Positions 39,382 through 48,204 of a stretch of DNA of 64,000 nt are shown here, one piece after another. The position numbers and the translations under genes are program-made. This DNA comes from Stenotrophomonas sp046736075 (GTDB lineage: Bacteria > Pseudomonadota > Gammaproteobacteria > Xanthomonadales > Xanthomonadaceae), in the NCBI RefSeq assembly GCF_046736075.1, contig NZ_CP177163.1:3596001-3660000 (forward strand), given 5' to 3'. The notes beneath the pieces were generated by a model. The model saw nothing but the letters and a program-made list of their open reading frames with translations, searched no databases and was not told where the DNA came from. Every line of letters starts with the position of its first letter. Positions within the stretch are counted from its first letter, which is position 1.

Positions 39382-41364
39382 ATGAGCCAGCCCACCTCAA
39401 CAGGATCCACCGCGGGCGCCGCGTCGCCCTTCGAGCACGAACCGGACAGCACCGGCGGTTACTGGTCCAACCGGCCGCAGAACACCCTGCCGCCACCGGA
39501 CATGATGGGCGCCTACATGCGCAACCGGCCGCTCCCGCCGGACGGCGTCGCAGAGCGCAAGGCCTACATCATCGGTACCGGCATTGCCGGGCTGGCGGCT
39601 GCGTTCTACCTGATCCGCGACGGCGGCATGCCGGCGGCCAACATCACGCTGGTGGACAGCCTGGATATCGAAGGCGGTTCGCTGGATGGCGCGGGCGACC
39701 CCGAGCAGGGCTACCTGATCCGCGGCGGCCGCGAGATGAACTGGAACTACGACAACTTCTGGGACCTGTTCCAGGATGTGCCCGCGCTTGAACTGCCGGC
39801 CGGCTTCAGCGTGCTCGACGAGTACCGCGCGGTCAACGACAACGACCCGAACTGGTCCAAGGCGCGGTTGCTGCACCAGCAGGGCAAGGTCAAGGATTTC
39901 GCCACCTTCGGCTTGAGCAGGGGCCAGCAGTGGGAACTGGTCAAGCTGCTGCTCAAGCGCAAGGAGGATCTCGATGACGTGACCATCGAGGACTACTTCA
40001 GCGAGGGCTTCCTGCAGAGCAACTTCTGGTTCTTCTGGCGCTCGATGTTCGCCTTCGAGAACTGGCAGAGCCTGCTGGAGATGAAGCTCTACATGCATCG
40101 CTTCCTGGACGCCATCGACGGGCTGAACGACATGTCCGCGCTGGTGTTTCCCAAGTACAACCAGTACGAGAGTTTCGTGGTGCCGCTGTCGCGGATGCTG
40201 CGCGCGCAGGGCGTGAACGTGCAGTTCGACACCCGCGTGTACGACCTGCAGATGGCGGTGGACGGCGAGTCGCGCACCGTCACCGGCCTGCGCTGCCGGG
40301 TGGCCGGCAACGATACGACGCTGCCGGTGGCGGCCGGCGACCTGGTGTTCGCGCTCACCGGTTCGATGACCGAAGGCACCGCCTACGGCGACATGGACAC
40401 GGTGCCGCCCTTGGCGCGCGAGCGTCGTGAGCCGGGCGAGGACAGCGACTGGGCGCTGTGGCGCAACCTGGCACGGCAGTCGCCGATCTTCGGCAGGCCG
40501 GAAAAGTTCTACGGCGATGTGGACCGGTCGATGTGGGAGTCGGCGACCCTGACCTGCCGTCCGTCACCGCTGGTGGACGCGATCCGCGCGCTGTCGGTCA
40601 ACGACCCGTATTCCGGGCGCACCGTGACCGGTGGCGTCATCACCATCACCGATTCGAACTGGGTCCTCAGCTTCACCGTCAACCGTCAGCCGCATTTCGT
40701 GGACCAGCCCAAGGACGTGCTGGTGGTCTGGGTCTATGCGCTGTTGATGGACCAGGACGGCAACCACATCAAGAAGCCGATGCCGGCGTGTACCGGGCGC
40801 GAGGTGCTGGCCGAGCTGTGCCATCACCTCGGAATCGGCGACCAGATCGACGCCGTGGCCGCCGCCACCAGGGTGCGCCTGGCGCTGATGCCCTACATCA
40901 CCGCGCAGTTCATGCCGCGTGCGGCTGGCGACCGTCCGCACGTGGTGCCGGCCGGGTGCACCAACCTGGGCCTGCTGGGGCAGTTCGTGGAAACGCGCAA
41001 CGATGTGATCTTCACGATGGAGAGCTCGATCCGCACGGCGCGCGTGGCGGTGTACACCCTGCTGGGTCTGCGCAAGCAGGTGCCGGACCTGAGCCCGACC
41101 CAGTACGACATCCGCAATCTGATCAAGGCGGCACGCGCGTTGAACAACAACGCGCCGTTCCCGGGCGAGCGGCTGCTGCACCGGTTGCTGGGCAACAGCT
41201 ACTACGCGCACATCCTGCCGCCGCTGCCCCAGGCGGAGAAGGACAGGGAGGGCTTCCTGGAGGAAGAGCTGTCGTGGTTGTCGGGCAAGGGCAGCGTGGC
41301 GCTCAGGGAACTGTCGGCGCGGTTGGACCGGCTGGGCGAAAAGCTGGGCCGGCGCGCGCGCTGA
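39382..41364 (+). CDS. ohyA: Oleate hydratase
   Basis: A 660-residue FAD enzyme of the MCRA family that adds water to the cis-9 double bond of oleic and related acids to give 10-hydroxy fatty acids. The dinucleotide fold is AYIIGTGIAGLAAAFYLIRDGG (residues about 61-82), followed by the family segments DGAGDPEQGYLIRGGREMNWNYDNFWDLF and ITDSNWVLSFTVNRQPHF. GGAGCAGTGCC ribosome site before the ATG. Length matches the family. Such enzymes detoxify host or environmental unsaturated fatty acids. It stands alone, ended by a large hairpin, and is possibly controlled by oxygen through the FNR-type site upstream. Confidence 0.93.
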   Translation: MSQPTSTGSTAGAASPFEHEPDSTGGYWSNRPQNTLPPPDMMGAYMRNRPLPPDGVAERKAYIIGTGIAGLAAAFYLIRDGGMPAANITLVDSLDIEGGSLDGAGDPEQGYLIRGGREMNWNYDNFWDLFQDVPALELPAGFSVLDEYRAVNDNDPNWSKARLLHQQGKVKDFATFGLSRGQQWELVKLLLKRKEDLDDVTIEDYFSEGFLQSNFWFFWRSMFAFENWQSLLEMKLYMHRFLDAIDGLNDMSALVFPKYNQYESFVVPLSRMLRAQGVNVQFDTRVYDLQMAVDGESRTVTGLRCRVAGNDTTLPVAAGDLVFALTGSMTEGTAYGDMDTVPPLARERREPGEDSDWALWRNLARQSPIFGRPEKFYGDVDRSMWESATLTCRPSPLVDAIRALSVNDPYSGRTVTGGVITITDSNWVLSFTVNRQPHFVDQPKDVLVVWVYALLMDQDGNHIKKPMPACTGREVLAELCHHLGIGDQIDAVAAATRVRLALMPYITAQFMPRAAGDRPHVVPAGCTNLGLLGQFVETRNDVIFTMESSIRTARVAVYTLLGLRKQVPDLSPTQYDIRNLIKAARALNNNAPFPGERLLHRLLGNSYYAHILPPLPQAEKDREGFLEEELSWLSGKGSVALRELSARLDRLGEKLGRRAR

Positions 41365-41373
41365 GGGGAGAAC

Positions 41374-41424
41374 AGCATGCAGCGGCGAGGCGACGTTGGG
41401 GCGTCGCCGACCCGGCTGCATGCT
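41374..41424 (+). terminator. Large two-part hairpin after oleate hydratase
   Basis: Outer arms AGCATGCAGC (41374-41383) and GCTGCATGCT (41415-41424) are perfectly complementary over 10 bp. Nested inside is a second stem GGCGACG / CGTCGCC (41389-41395 / 41402-41408). It begins 10 bases after the stop codon; there is no T-run. Confidence 0.55.
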
Positions 41425-41524
41425 GAACCGCGCGCTGCGCGTTGACGCCGTTTCCACACGATTTCACGGCCTGCAGCCGTCGACGCGCGGACACTGTCCG
41501 CACGAGCCGACACAAGGAGCCGAC

Positions 41525-41890
41525 ATGAAACCGACCCTCTCCCATCTGCTGTGCGTAGGCGCGCTGCTGGCGTCGTCCTTTGCCGCCACGGCACAGACCT
41601 ACGGACCGAAGGACGAAGGGCGCCGTTTCAATGACGGCAGCAAGGTGGTGTGCAAGAACGTGGAGGTCCAGCGCAACGCCAAGGACCCCAACCGCATCAC
41701 CGGTACCGCCACCGGCGCCATCGTCGGTGGCCTGCTGGGCAACCAGGTCGGCGGCGGCAACGGCAAGAAGGTGGCCACGGTGGCCGGCGCAGTGGCCGGC
41801 GGTGCGGTGGGCCGCAACGTGCAGGGCCGCCACCAGCAGGAGTCCGGCAACCGCGTGGTGGAACGCCGCTGCGAGCGTGTGTATCGCTGA
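41525..41890 (+). CDS. Glycine-zipper 2TM-domain periplasmic/outer membrane protein
   Basis: A 121-residue protein with a signal peptide (LLCVGALLASSFAATAQ). The mature part has a Cys near residue 42 and the glycine zipper TGAIVGGLLGNQVGGGNGKKVATVAGAVAGGAVGRNVQ (about 62-100), the 2TM pattern of Rick_17kDa/SlyB-like lipoprotein relatives, though no lipobox is present here. It ends RCERVYR. Such proteins associate with the outer membrane; exact role unknown. It is a single gene followed by a perfect 10-bp hairpin. Confidence 0.85.
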   Translation: MKPTLSHLLCVGALLASSFAATAQTYGPKDEGRRFNDGSKVVCKNVEVQRNAKDPNRITGTATGAIVGGLLGNQVGGGNGKKVATVAGAVAGGAVGRNVQGRHQQESGNRVVERRCERVYR

Positions 41891-41926
41891 TCCGCACGGG
41901 CCGGTCCCCAGCCAACCGTGATACCC

Positions 41927-41949
41927 GACGCCGGCCGCAGGCCGGCGTC
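41927..41949 (+). terminator. Hairpin after the glycine-zipper gene
   Basis: GACGCCGGCC-GCA-GGCCGGCGTC, a perfect 10-bp stem, 37 bases after the stop. It is followed by GTCATG rather than T residues, so it is either a weak terminator or a member of the repeat family. Confidence 0.5.
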
Positions 41950-42006
41950 GTCATGTCCGGACCTTGCCGAATGTGGCGGCAGCCCCCGTATACTCCGCCA
42001 AACCGC

Positions 42007-43395
42007 ATGGACGACCCGCCCGTGAGCGACACGCTCGAGCCTGGCAGTACCCCCGCCGCACCCGTCGCAGACACGGACACGAACGGACGTTTCGCCCGCC
42101 TGCGCGAGCGGACCGACGAACTGGAGATGTTCATTTCCGGCCTGCTCGCATTCGCGCTGCTGGCCGTGCCCGGTCGTGTCTTCGATGCCTGGGCGGTCAG
42201 CGAAGTGCACGCCGACGGCATCTACTGGCAGGCGTTGTGGTTCGGCTTCAGCACCTGCGTGGGCCTGTGCTACGTGCTGGCAATCGCCTTGATCGCGCAC
42301 CTGGCGATCCGCGGGTACTGGGTGGGCCTGATCGGCCTGAAAAGCAATTTTCCGCAGGGCATCCGCTGGGACAACGTGCCCTTCATGGGACGGACGGCGC
42401 GCACCTTCTACCAGGCGCGGGTCGTCAGCCTGGACCAGGCGATCATCAGCGCCGACCGCGCCGCCTCGACGCTGTTCTCGACCACGCTGCTGTTCGCCCT
42501 GACCATCGCGGTGATCGGACTGATGTCGATACTGGCGATCACGGTCGCCGCCGGCATCGGCTCGCTGTTCCCCCATTCCGACGACGTGGCATTGGCCATC
42601 CTTCTCGCGCTGGTGGCGGTGCCGCTGGCGCTGGGCATCGGTGTCGGCGCGTTGGACAAGATGGTCGCCAAACGCCATGCGCGTGGCGGGACGAGCCCGC
42701 GTCTGGAGCGGATCACCCATCGCCTGCTGGCCATCAACCAGTGGTTCGTCCCGATGCGGATGCTGCTGCCGGTGCAGTTGATGTTGCAGAGCAATCAGCG
42801 CGCCCGCCACTTCATGTGGCTGTATTTCGGCGCGGTGATGGTCGCGATGATGATCGGTGGCGTGCAGGCGGTGGGGTCGATGCGGTTCTCGATGCTCGAC
42901 CAGTACGAGGTGGTGACCGGGGAGGCCGTCGACCAGGGAATGCTCAGCGCCCACTACGAATCGCTGCGGACCGAGCATGATCGCCTGCTGCGGTATCCGA
43001 TGATTCCGGCCGACGTGATCCAGGGCAGCCGGCTGCGGCTGTTCATTCCGCACCAGCCCAAGCGCGAGAACGCGCTGGCGAAACGCGTGTGCGCGCTGCC
43101 CGAGGGCGGCAACACTGCGGCAGGGCCGGAGGCGGCGACCCGCGCCGTGCAGTGCCTGGCGAAGGTCTGGCAGGTGACCCTGGACGGCAAGCCCGTGCCG
43201 CTGGACGGTTTCCTGCCGATCGAGCGGCGCGACCTGGAGATGCGCGGCCTGGTCGGCTACCTGCCGTTGGACGCGCTGTCGCCGGGGCGCCACGACCTGC
43301 TGCTGGTCTGGAATGCAGACGGCGGGAAGCGCGGCCGCGAGCGTCGCCGCGAGTACCGCATCCCGTTCTGGTACGCGCCCGAGGAAAGGCGCTAG
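42007..43395 (+). CDS. Integral membrane protein of unknown function
   Basis: A 462-residue protein with a polar N-terminus, then about six membrane helices: near residues 40-55 (MFISGLLAFALLAVPG), 75-105, 155-185 (LLFALTIAVIGLMSILAITVAAG), 195-215 and 270-295 (FMWLYFGAVMVAMMIGGVQAV). The C-terminal 160 residues are probably periplasmic and include two cysteines (RVCALP, VQCLAK) that could pair and an Ig-like C-terminal strand pattern (LSPGRHDLLLVWNADGG). No family recognised. A GTG at 42022 is an alternative start. It converges with the TetR-type gene, 13 bases apart. Confidence 0.8.
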   Translation: MDDPPVSDTLEPGSTPAAPVADTDTNGRFARLRERTDELEMFISGLLAFALLAVPGRVFDAWAVSEVHADGIYWQALWFGFSTCVGLCYVLAIALIAHLAIRGYWVGLIGLKSNFPQGIRWDNVPFMGRTARTFYQARVVSLDQAIISADRAASTLFSTTLLFALTIAVIGLMSILAITVAAGIGSLFPHSDDVALAILLALVAVPLALGIGVGALDKMVAKRHARGGTSPRLERITHRLLAINQWFVPMRMLLPVQLMLQSNQRARHFMWLYFGAVMVAMMIGGVQAVGSMRFSMLDQYEVVTGEAVDQGMLSAHYESLRTEHDRLLRYPMIPADVIQGSRLRLFIPHQPKRENALAKRVCALPEGGNTAAGPEAATRAVQCLAKVWQVTLDGKPVPLDGFLPIERRDLEMRGLVGYLPLDALSPGRHDLLLVWNADGGKRGRERRREYRIPFWYAPEERR

Positions 43396-43408
43396 CGGGT
43401 CAGGGCGC

Positions 43409-44089
43409 TCAACGCGTCGGCGGATTGCCGGCGATGGTACGGGCGCCGGTGATGATCATCCGCAGCATCTGCGCCAGTTGTTCGATCAGCTCGGGGTCCT
43501 TCTCCGGCGGCTGGTCCACCGCCGTGGCGCCCATCGCGAACACCAGCCGGGTAATCGCCTTGGACGCCAGCGCCGGCTCGTGCAGCACCGCGCCATCGGC
43601 AGCGGCCAGGCGGATCAGGTCGACCCGCAGTTCGTCTTCGAAATAGTTCAGCTCGCGGTCCACCGCCTGCTTGAACGCATCCGAGCCGGCGCTGCCCTCG
43701 CGCAGCAGCACATGCAGCAGCTTGTCGTCCGCGCGCAGCTGTTCGATGAAGGTCTCCACCGACAGCCGGATCACGCTGCGTTCGGACGAAGCCGCGCGCT
43801 GGCGTGCCTCGCCGATGATGGTGCGCAGCGAACGCCCGGCCAGATCGATCAGGGCGACGGTGAGTTCGTCCATGTCGCGGAACTGGCGGTAGAACGAATT
43901 CGGTGCGATCCCGGCCTCGCGCGCCACCTCACGCAGGCTCAGGGTGGAGACGCTGCGATGCGGGCCGATCAGGGCCAGGGCGGCGGCCAGCAGGTCGTCG
44001 CGGGTGATCGATGCTTTGCGCCCGTGGTGGGCATCATCGGCCACGGTCAGGGGCAGGTCTGGGGAGGTCATCGGGGGCAGGGTGGTCAC
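43409..44089 (-). CDS. TetR-family repressor, DesT/FabR-like
   Basis: A 226-residue regulator. The N-terminal helix-turn-helix reads ITRDDLLAAALALIGPHRSVSTLSLREVAREAGIAPNSFYRQFRDMDEL (residues about 28-76), the form seen in FabR and DesT, which sense saturated versus unsaturated acyl-CoA. The rest is the helical ligand domain. It is divergent from the reductase-desaturase pair, the same arrangement as desT-desCB in Pseudomonas aeruginosa, and the gap contains a matching palindrome. The start at GTG 44089 is uncertain; ATG 44071 is possible. Confidence 0.85.
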   Translation of the reverse strand: MTTLPPMTSPDLPLTVADDAHHGRKASITRDDLLAAALALIGPHRSVSTLSLREVAREAGIAPNSFYRQFRDMDELTVALIDLAGRSLRTIIGEARQRAASSERSVIRLSVETFIEQLRADDKLLHVLLREGSAGSDAFKQAVDRELNYFEDELRVDLIRLAAADGAVLHEPALASKAITRLVFAMGATAVDQPPEKDPELIEQLAQMLRMIITGARTIAGNPPTR

Positions 44090-44117
44090 GTCGCTGAATC
44101 ATAGCCGGTCCCGTCGA

Positions 44118-44131
44118 TATACAAGTGTATA
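44118..44131. promoter_or_regulatory. Candidate operator of the DesT/FabR-like repressor
   Basis: TATACA-AG-TGTATA, perfect 6-bp arms with a 2-base spacer, shares the ACA-N2-TGT core of FabR and DesT operators. It lies 28 bases before the repressor start and 32 bases before the reductase start, so one bound dimer could control both genes. Confidence 0.6.
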
Positions 44132-44163
44132 CACAGCCGTATGCTCGGCCGTATAGTGCCGGC

Positions 44164-45240
44164 ATGAGCGCACGCCTTCGCCCCGATTCCCGCCGCCGCA
44201 CCCCGTTGTCGCCCCGCCGCTGGGTGCCGGAGGCCCTGTTCGACTTCTGGGCGGGCGGACTGCATCCGCTGTGGACGCTGCGCCGGCCGCGGGCCCGGCT
44301 GGTCGCCCGTACGGCCGCCAGTGCCGATGCGGTCACCCTGATCCTGAAGCCGAACCGCCACTTCCGCGGGATGTCCCCCGGCCAGCACGTCACCTTGGGC
44401 GTGGAAGTGGACGGCCGCCGCCTGAGCCGCAGCTACAGCCCCACGCCGCTGGCCGATGGCACGCTGGCGATCACCGTGAAGGCCATCGCCGGCGGCCGGG
44501 TCAGCCAGCACCTGGTGAGCGGCGCGTGCCTGGGTGAGGTGTTCGAGCTGGGCCAGGCCTTCGGCGAGATGACCCTGCCCCCGCAGAGCGGGCAGCGCCT
44601 GCTGCTGCTGGCAGCCGGCAGTGGCATCACGCCGATGCGCGCGCTGCTGCGCCAGCTGGATGCGGCCGGCATGCCGGCGCAGGTGGACCTGCTGTACTGG
44701 GCCCGCCAGCGCGAGGCGTTGTGCTTCGTTGACGAACTGGACGCGATTGCCGCGCGCCATCCGCGCCTGCGCGTGCATTACGCGCTGACCCGCGACGCGG
44801 ACGCCCCGTCGCCGCGCGTGGATTCCTACGCCTTCGATGCGCTGGGCGAGCTGGCCAACGCCCGCGTACTGGTGTGCGGGCCAGGCGGTTTCGTCGATAC
44901 GGCGCGTGCGCGCCTGCAGGCGCAGGTCGCCGCGATGCAGGTGGAAGCCTTCAGTCCGCCGGTCCTGCCCGATGCCGAAACCGGCCTGGTGCAGGTCGAA
45001 CTGCGACGCAGCGGACGCACCCTGGCGCTGCCGCGTGGCACCTCGCTGCTGCAGGCGCTGGAAGCGGAAGGGCTGCGCCCGGCCAGTGGCTGCCGCATGG
45101 GCATCTGCAATACCTGCGTATGCGGCAAGGCGTCCGGGGTTACCCGGCACACGCTGACCGGCGAGTACGCGGCCGAACCGGCCACGCAAGTGAAGCTGTG
45201 CGTGAACAGCGCCAGCACCGACCTGATCCTGGAGCTGTAA
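44164..45240 (+). CDS. Ferredoxin-type oxidoreductase partner of the desaturase (DesC-like)
   Basis: A 358-residue electron-transfer protein. The FAD-binding barrel carries RLSRSYSPTP (residues about 93-102); the NAD(P)-binding part has LLLLAAGSGITPMRALL and ARVLVCGPGGFVD; the C-terminal 2Fe-2S ferredoxin domain has CRMGICNTCVCG with a fourth cysteine in KLCVNSAS. It should pass electrons from NAD(P)H to the desaturase encoded 2 bases downstream. TATAGT at 44152-44157 would start transcription close to the ATG, so the message may be leaderless. Confidence 0.9.
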   Translation: MSARLRPDSRRRTPLSPRRWVPEALFDFWAGGLHPLWTLRRPRARLVARTAASADAVTLILKPNRHFRGMSPGQHVTLGVEVDGRRLSRSYSPTPLADGTLAITVKAIAGGRVSQHLVSGACLGEVFELGQAFGEMTLPPQSGQRLLLLAAGSGITPMRALLRQLDAAGMPAQVDLLYWARQREALCFVDELDAIAARHPRLRVHYALTRDADAPSPRVDSYAFDALGELANARVLVCGPGGFVDTARARLQAQVAAMQVEAFSPPVLPDAETGLVQVELRRSGRTLALPRGTSLLQALEAEGLRPASGCRMGICNTCVCGKASGVTRHTLTGEYAAEPATQVKLCVNSASTDLILEL

Positions 45241-45242
45241 GC

Positions 45243-46376
45243 ATGTCGTCCATCAACAACCGCGCCCTGTCCACGGCCGAGCTGCAGTCCTTCGGCGCCG
45301 AACTGGATGCGCTGCGCGCGCGGCAGCTCGCCACCCTGGGCGCCGCCGATGCGCGTTACATCCGCCGCGTGGTGGCCGGCGTGCGCTGGACCGGCGTGGC
45401 CGGCCGCGCGCTGCTGTTCCTGGGCGCGTTCGTGCACAGCGTGCTGATCCCGGCGTGGATCGCCGGCGTGGTGCTGCTGGCGCTGTCCAAGATCCTGGAG
45501 AACATGGAGCTGGCGCACAACGTCATCCACGGCCAGTACGACTGGATGGGCGATCCGCAGCTGCAGGGCAGCACCTACGAGTGGGACATCGTCGGCACCG
45601 CCGACAACTGGCGCAAAACCCACAACTTCCGCCACCACACCTACACCAATGTGCGCGGGCTGGACGACGATATCGGCTATGGCCTGCTGCGCATCTTCCC
45701 GGAGCAGCGCTGGCGCCCGTTCTTCCTGCTGCAGCCGGTGGTGGCGGTGGTGTTCGCGCTGCTGTTCGAATGGGGCATCGCCATCCAGGACCTGCGCCTG
45801 GGCCGCTGGCTCGCCGGCAAGATGACCTTCAAGCAGCTGCGCGCGCAGTTCCGCCCGGTCGGCCGCAAGATGGGCCGGCAGATGTTCAAGGACTACCTGC
45901 TGTTCCCGGCGCTGGCCGGCCCGTTCTTCCTGCCGGTGCTGCTTGGCAACGTGGTGGCCAACCTGATCCGCAACGTGTGGACGTACGTGATCATCTTCTG
46001 CGGACACTTCACCGCCGATGCCGAAACCTTCCCCAAGGAATGTGTTCGCGATGAAAGCCGCGGTCACTGGTACCTGCGGCAGCTGCGCGGCTCGTCCAAC
46101 CTGACCGGCGGCAGGCTGATGAACCTGATGTCGGGCAACCTCAGCCACCAGATCGAGCACCACTTCTTCCCGGACATCCCGGCCAACCGCTACGCGGCCA
46201 TCGCCGTGGAGGTGAAGCAGATCTGCGCGCGCTACGGCCAGCACTACAACACCGGCTCGCTGCCCCGGCAGTTCGGCCAGGTGATGTGGCGGATCCTGCG
46301 CCACGCGTTCCCGAGCCGTCCGGCGCGTACGCCGGTGCTGGCACCGGTGGGCGAGGGCAGCACCCAGCCGGGCTGA
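45243..46376 (+). CDS. Membrane acyl-CoA/fatty acid desaturase (DesB-like)
   Basis: A 377-residue di-iron desaturase with the three histidine boxes: HNVIHGQYD (residues about 98-106), HNFRHHTYTN (about 124-133) and HQIEHHFFP (about 302-310). Hydrophobic helices lie between the first two boxes and the third. It makes an unsaturated fatty acid aerobically, probably at delta-9, using electrons from the reductase encoded 2 bases upstream. Family and order match the DesCB system. The last 30 residues are a Pro-rich tail. Confidence 0.92.
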   Translation: MSSINNRALSTAELQSFGAELDALRARQLATLGAADARYIRRVVAGVRWTGVAGRALLFLGAFVHSVLIPAWIAGVVLLALSKILENMELAHNVIHGQYDWMGDPQLQGSTYEWDIVGTADNWRKTHNFRHHTYTNVRGLDDDIGYGLLRIFPEQRWRPFFLLQPVVAVVFALLFEWGIAIQDLRLGRWLAGKMTFKQLRAQFRPVGRKMGRQMFKDYLLFPALAGPFFLPVLLGNVVANLIRNVWTYVIIFCGHFTADAETFPKECVRDESRGHWYLRQLRGSSNLTGGRLMNLMSGNLSHQIEHHFFPDIPANRYAAIAVEVKQICARYGQHYNTGSLPRQFGQVMWRILRHAFPSRPARTPVLAPVGEGSTQPG

Positions 46377-46389
46377 GGGCAACGCCCGG

Positions 46390-46770
46390 TCAGAGCTGTC
46401 GTTCCCACTGCAACCGCCACATCTCGTCCTGCCCGTAGAGCGCAAGCCGGCGCACGCGCGCATCGAAGGAGATGTCGCTGACGCTGCCGGGGCACCGCCT
46501 ACCGGCAGCAACCGCGGCAGGCGGGTTTCGTCGCGACCGTCCATGCTGCCTTCGCAGCCCACTTCCAGGCGATGCCGGCCCTGCGCGGGCAGTGGGTACT
46601 TGCCGCTGCTGTTGACGTTGCGCACGCGCAGGCGGGCGTCGGTGTGGTCATCCAGGTTCTGTACGCCGGCGGCGTCGCAGCCCTGCTCGCGATAGCGATA
46701 GCGCTCGCGGTTGCCGCCGACGGCCAGAATGCCCGCCGCGACAGGCTGGTCAGCGAACGGCTGCGATCAT
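46390..46770 (-). pseudogene. Frameshifted small gene of unknown function
   Basis: On the reverse strand one frame gives GNRERYRYREQGCDAAGVQNLDD, VRNVNSSGKY and VGCEGSMDGRDETRLPRLL, with good codon character, from about 46740 down to 46500. Just there a one-base shift moves to a frame reading CPGSVSDISFDARVRRLALYGQDEMW, which runs to a TGA at 46390-46392. At the other end, MIAAVR is followed directly by a stop in the same frame as the first part. The gene thus looks broken at two points, or the assembly carries indels. No family is recognised; the intact protein would be about 120 residues. It follows the phosphoesterase gene on the same strand. Confidence 0.5.
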
Positions 46771-46802
46771 GTCGCACGTCCCGCAAGGCCCGCTGCCGGC
46801 CC

Positions 46803-47936
46803 TCAGTCGTCCTCGGCAAACGTGCCTTCGGCCAGCGGCACCCGGCTGCCGTCGAGCAGGCCACGGCTGAGCACACCGTTCTCGATGAACAGCAGTTCGC
46901 CGTTCTCGCCGTCCTTGATGCTGCTGTCGATGGCGATGATGCGGTTGCCGTGGAAGCTGCTCACGTGGGGCATCGAGGTGTGGCCCACCACGATGCGCTG
47001 GAGGTTCAGCTGCGTGAGCAGTGCCTGGACCTGACCGGTATCCATGTGGCCATCGAAATAGCCGCGGTACCAGATCGGGCTGGTCTTGCCATCGAACAGA
47101 CGCGCGCTGTCCGGCGCCGCTTTGACCTGGTCGCGCGGCAGGCCGAGCGACGCCTGGTAGGTGGTGTTGGTGGTTGCCATGTCGCGGACCAGGTCCAGGT
47201 TCTCCGGGGCAATGCCGCCGTGCAGGAACAGGGTGTCGCCGATCTGCAGCAGCGCCGGGCGGGTGCGCAGCCACTGGCCGAGCGTGCTGTCGGCACCGTA
47301 CAGCGCAGGGTAGGAACGACCGAGCAGTTCGGCGCTGCGCAGGTATTTCGGGTTGATGTAGCGCAGGTCGTCGTAGAGCACCATCGTTTCGTGATTGCCA
47401 AGCACGAAGTGCACGGCGCCGCCGGCCTCGCGGGCCTGTTCCTGCAGGCTGTACAGCAGCCAGAACGCTTCGGTGACCTGCGGGCCGCGATCGAACACAT
47501 CGCCGGCCACCACCAGCGTGGCATCGCCGAACGACCAGCGGTCTGCCGCGTCGATCACACGATGGGCGTGCAGCAGCCTGACCAGCAGGTCGTACTGGCC
47601 GTGGATATCCGACAGCGCGACGATGCGCGGTGTGGCCGGATACCGGGCTGTGGCGACCGCCTGTGCCGGCAGCACGGCAAGCGGGTGCGAGTAGCCGCAT
47701 TCCGGTGCGACAACAGTGCCTGCGCCGCGCGCCGGCAGTGTGCGGCGCACCACGTGGTCGTTGCACACCCACTGCGCTTCCAGCCCCGTGGCGGTGGTGA
47801 ACACGTATGGGCCATCGGCGTCCACGTGGTCGGCCGGCGCCGGCACCTCGCGCGCGGCCGCACCGAGCGGCGCCAGCAGCATCAGCAGGCGCATGCCGTG
47901 CAGGAGGCAGCGGGACAGAGCGGAACGGGTGGACAT
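46803..47936 (-). CDS. Exported calcineurin-like metallophosphoesterase
   Basis: A 377-residue protein with an N-terminal signal peptide (GMRLLMLLAPLGAAAR). The dimetal phosphoesterase motifs are in order: SDIHGQYD (residues about 109-116), GDVFDRGP (about 145-152), GNHE (about 182-185), LHGG and GHTSM. The family includes serine/threonine protein phosphatase-like and nucleotide-cleaving enzymes; the true substrate is unknown. AGGAG eight bases before the ATG at 47936 supports the start. Divergent from the WYL regulator. Confidence 0.88.
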   Translation of the reverse strand: MSTRSALSRCLLHGMRLLMLLAPLGAAAREVPAPADHVDADGPYVFTTATGLEAQWVCNDHVVRRTLPARGAGTVVAPECGYSHPLAVLPAQAVATARYPATPRIVALSDIHGQYDLLVRLLHAHRVIDAADRWSFGDATLVVAGDVFDRGPQVTEAFWLLYSLQEQAREAGGAVHFVLGNHETMVLYDDLRYINPKYLRSAELLGRSYPALYGADSTLGQWLRTRPALLQIGDTLFLHGGIAPENLDLVRDMATTNTTYQASLGLPRDQVKAAPDSARLFDGKTSPIWYRGYFDGHMDTGQVQALLTQLNLQRIVVGHTSMPHVSSFHGNRIIAIDSSIKDGENGELLFIENGVLSRGLLDGSRVPLAEGTFAEDD

Positions 47937-48055
47937 CGGGGAACTCCTGGCAGAAACGGGCAGACGCGCGGGGCACGGGGATGCTACGCCGCCGCGACGC
48001 TGCGGACCATGCAGCATGCGGCGGCATGCATTGCCGCACACGACCATCGGCGGGC

Positions 48056-48085
48056 TTGCCGCACGCATGCAGCGCAGGCTAAATA
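48056..48085 (+). promoter_or_regulatory. Candidate promoter of the WYL-dynamin operon
   Basis: TTGCCG (48056-48061) and TAAATA (48080-48085) are separated by 18 bases. The leader to the WYL gene would be about 110 bases. Both boxes deviate from consensus. Confidence 0.35.
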
Positions 48086-48204
48086 TCCGGCTGCCGCTGC
48101 CGATAACTGGGCGGTAGCCTACGCCTGCATTGCGCAGTGGCGCAGGGCGTGATCGTAGCTGTGGCCGTTCGGCCACCGATCTTCAGGACGAAGCGGAGCG
48201 GGTG

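Noticed and set aside
39236..39496. Upstream extension of the TolC-like protein by 87 residues
   Set aside because: It would bury the signal peptide internally and would cross the FNR-type site and the start of oleate hydratase.
46499..46876. Alternative reverse frame of 125 codons over the broken small gene
   Set aside because: Its product is Ala/Arg/Ser-rich low-complexity sequence, whereas the other frame has balanced composition and codon use.
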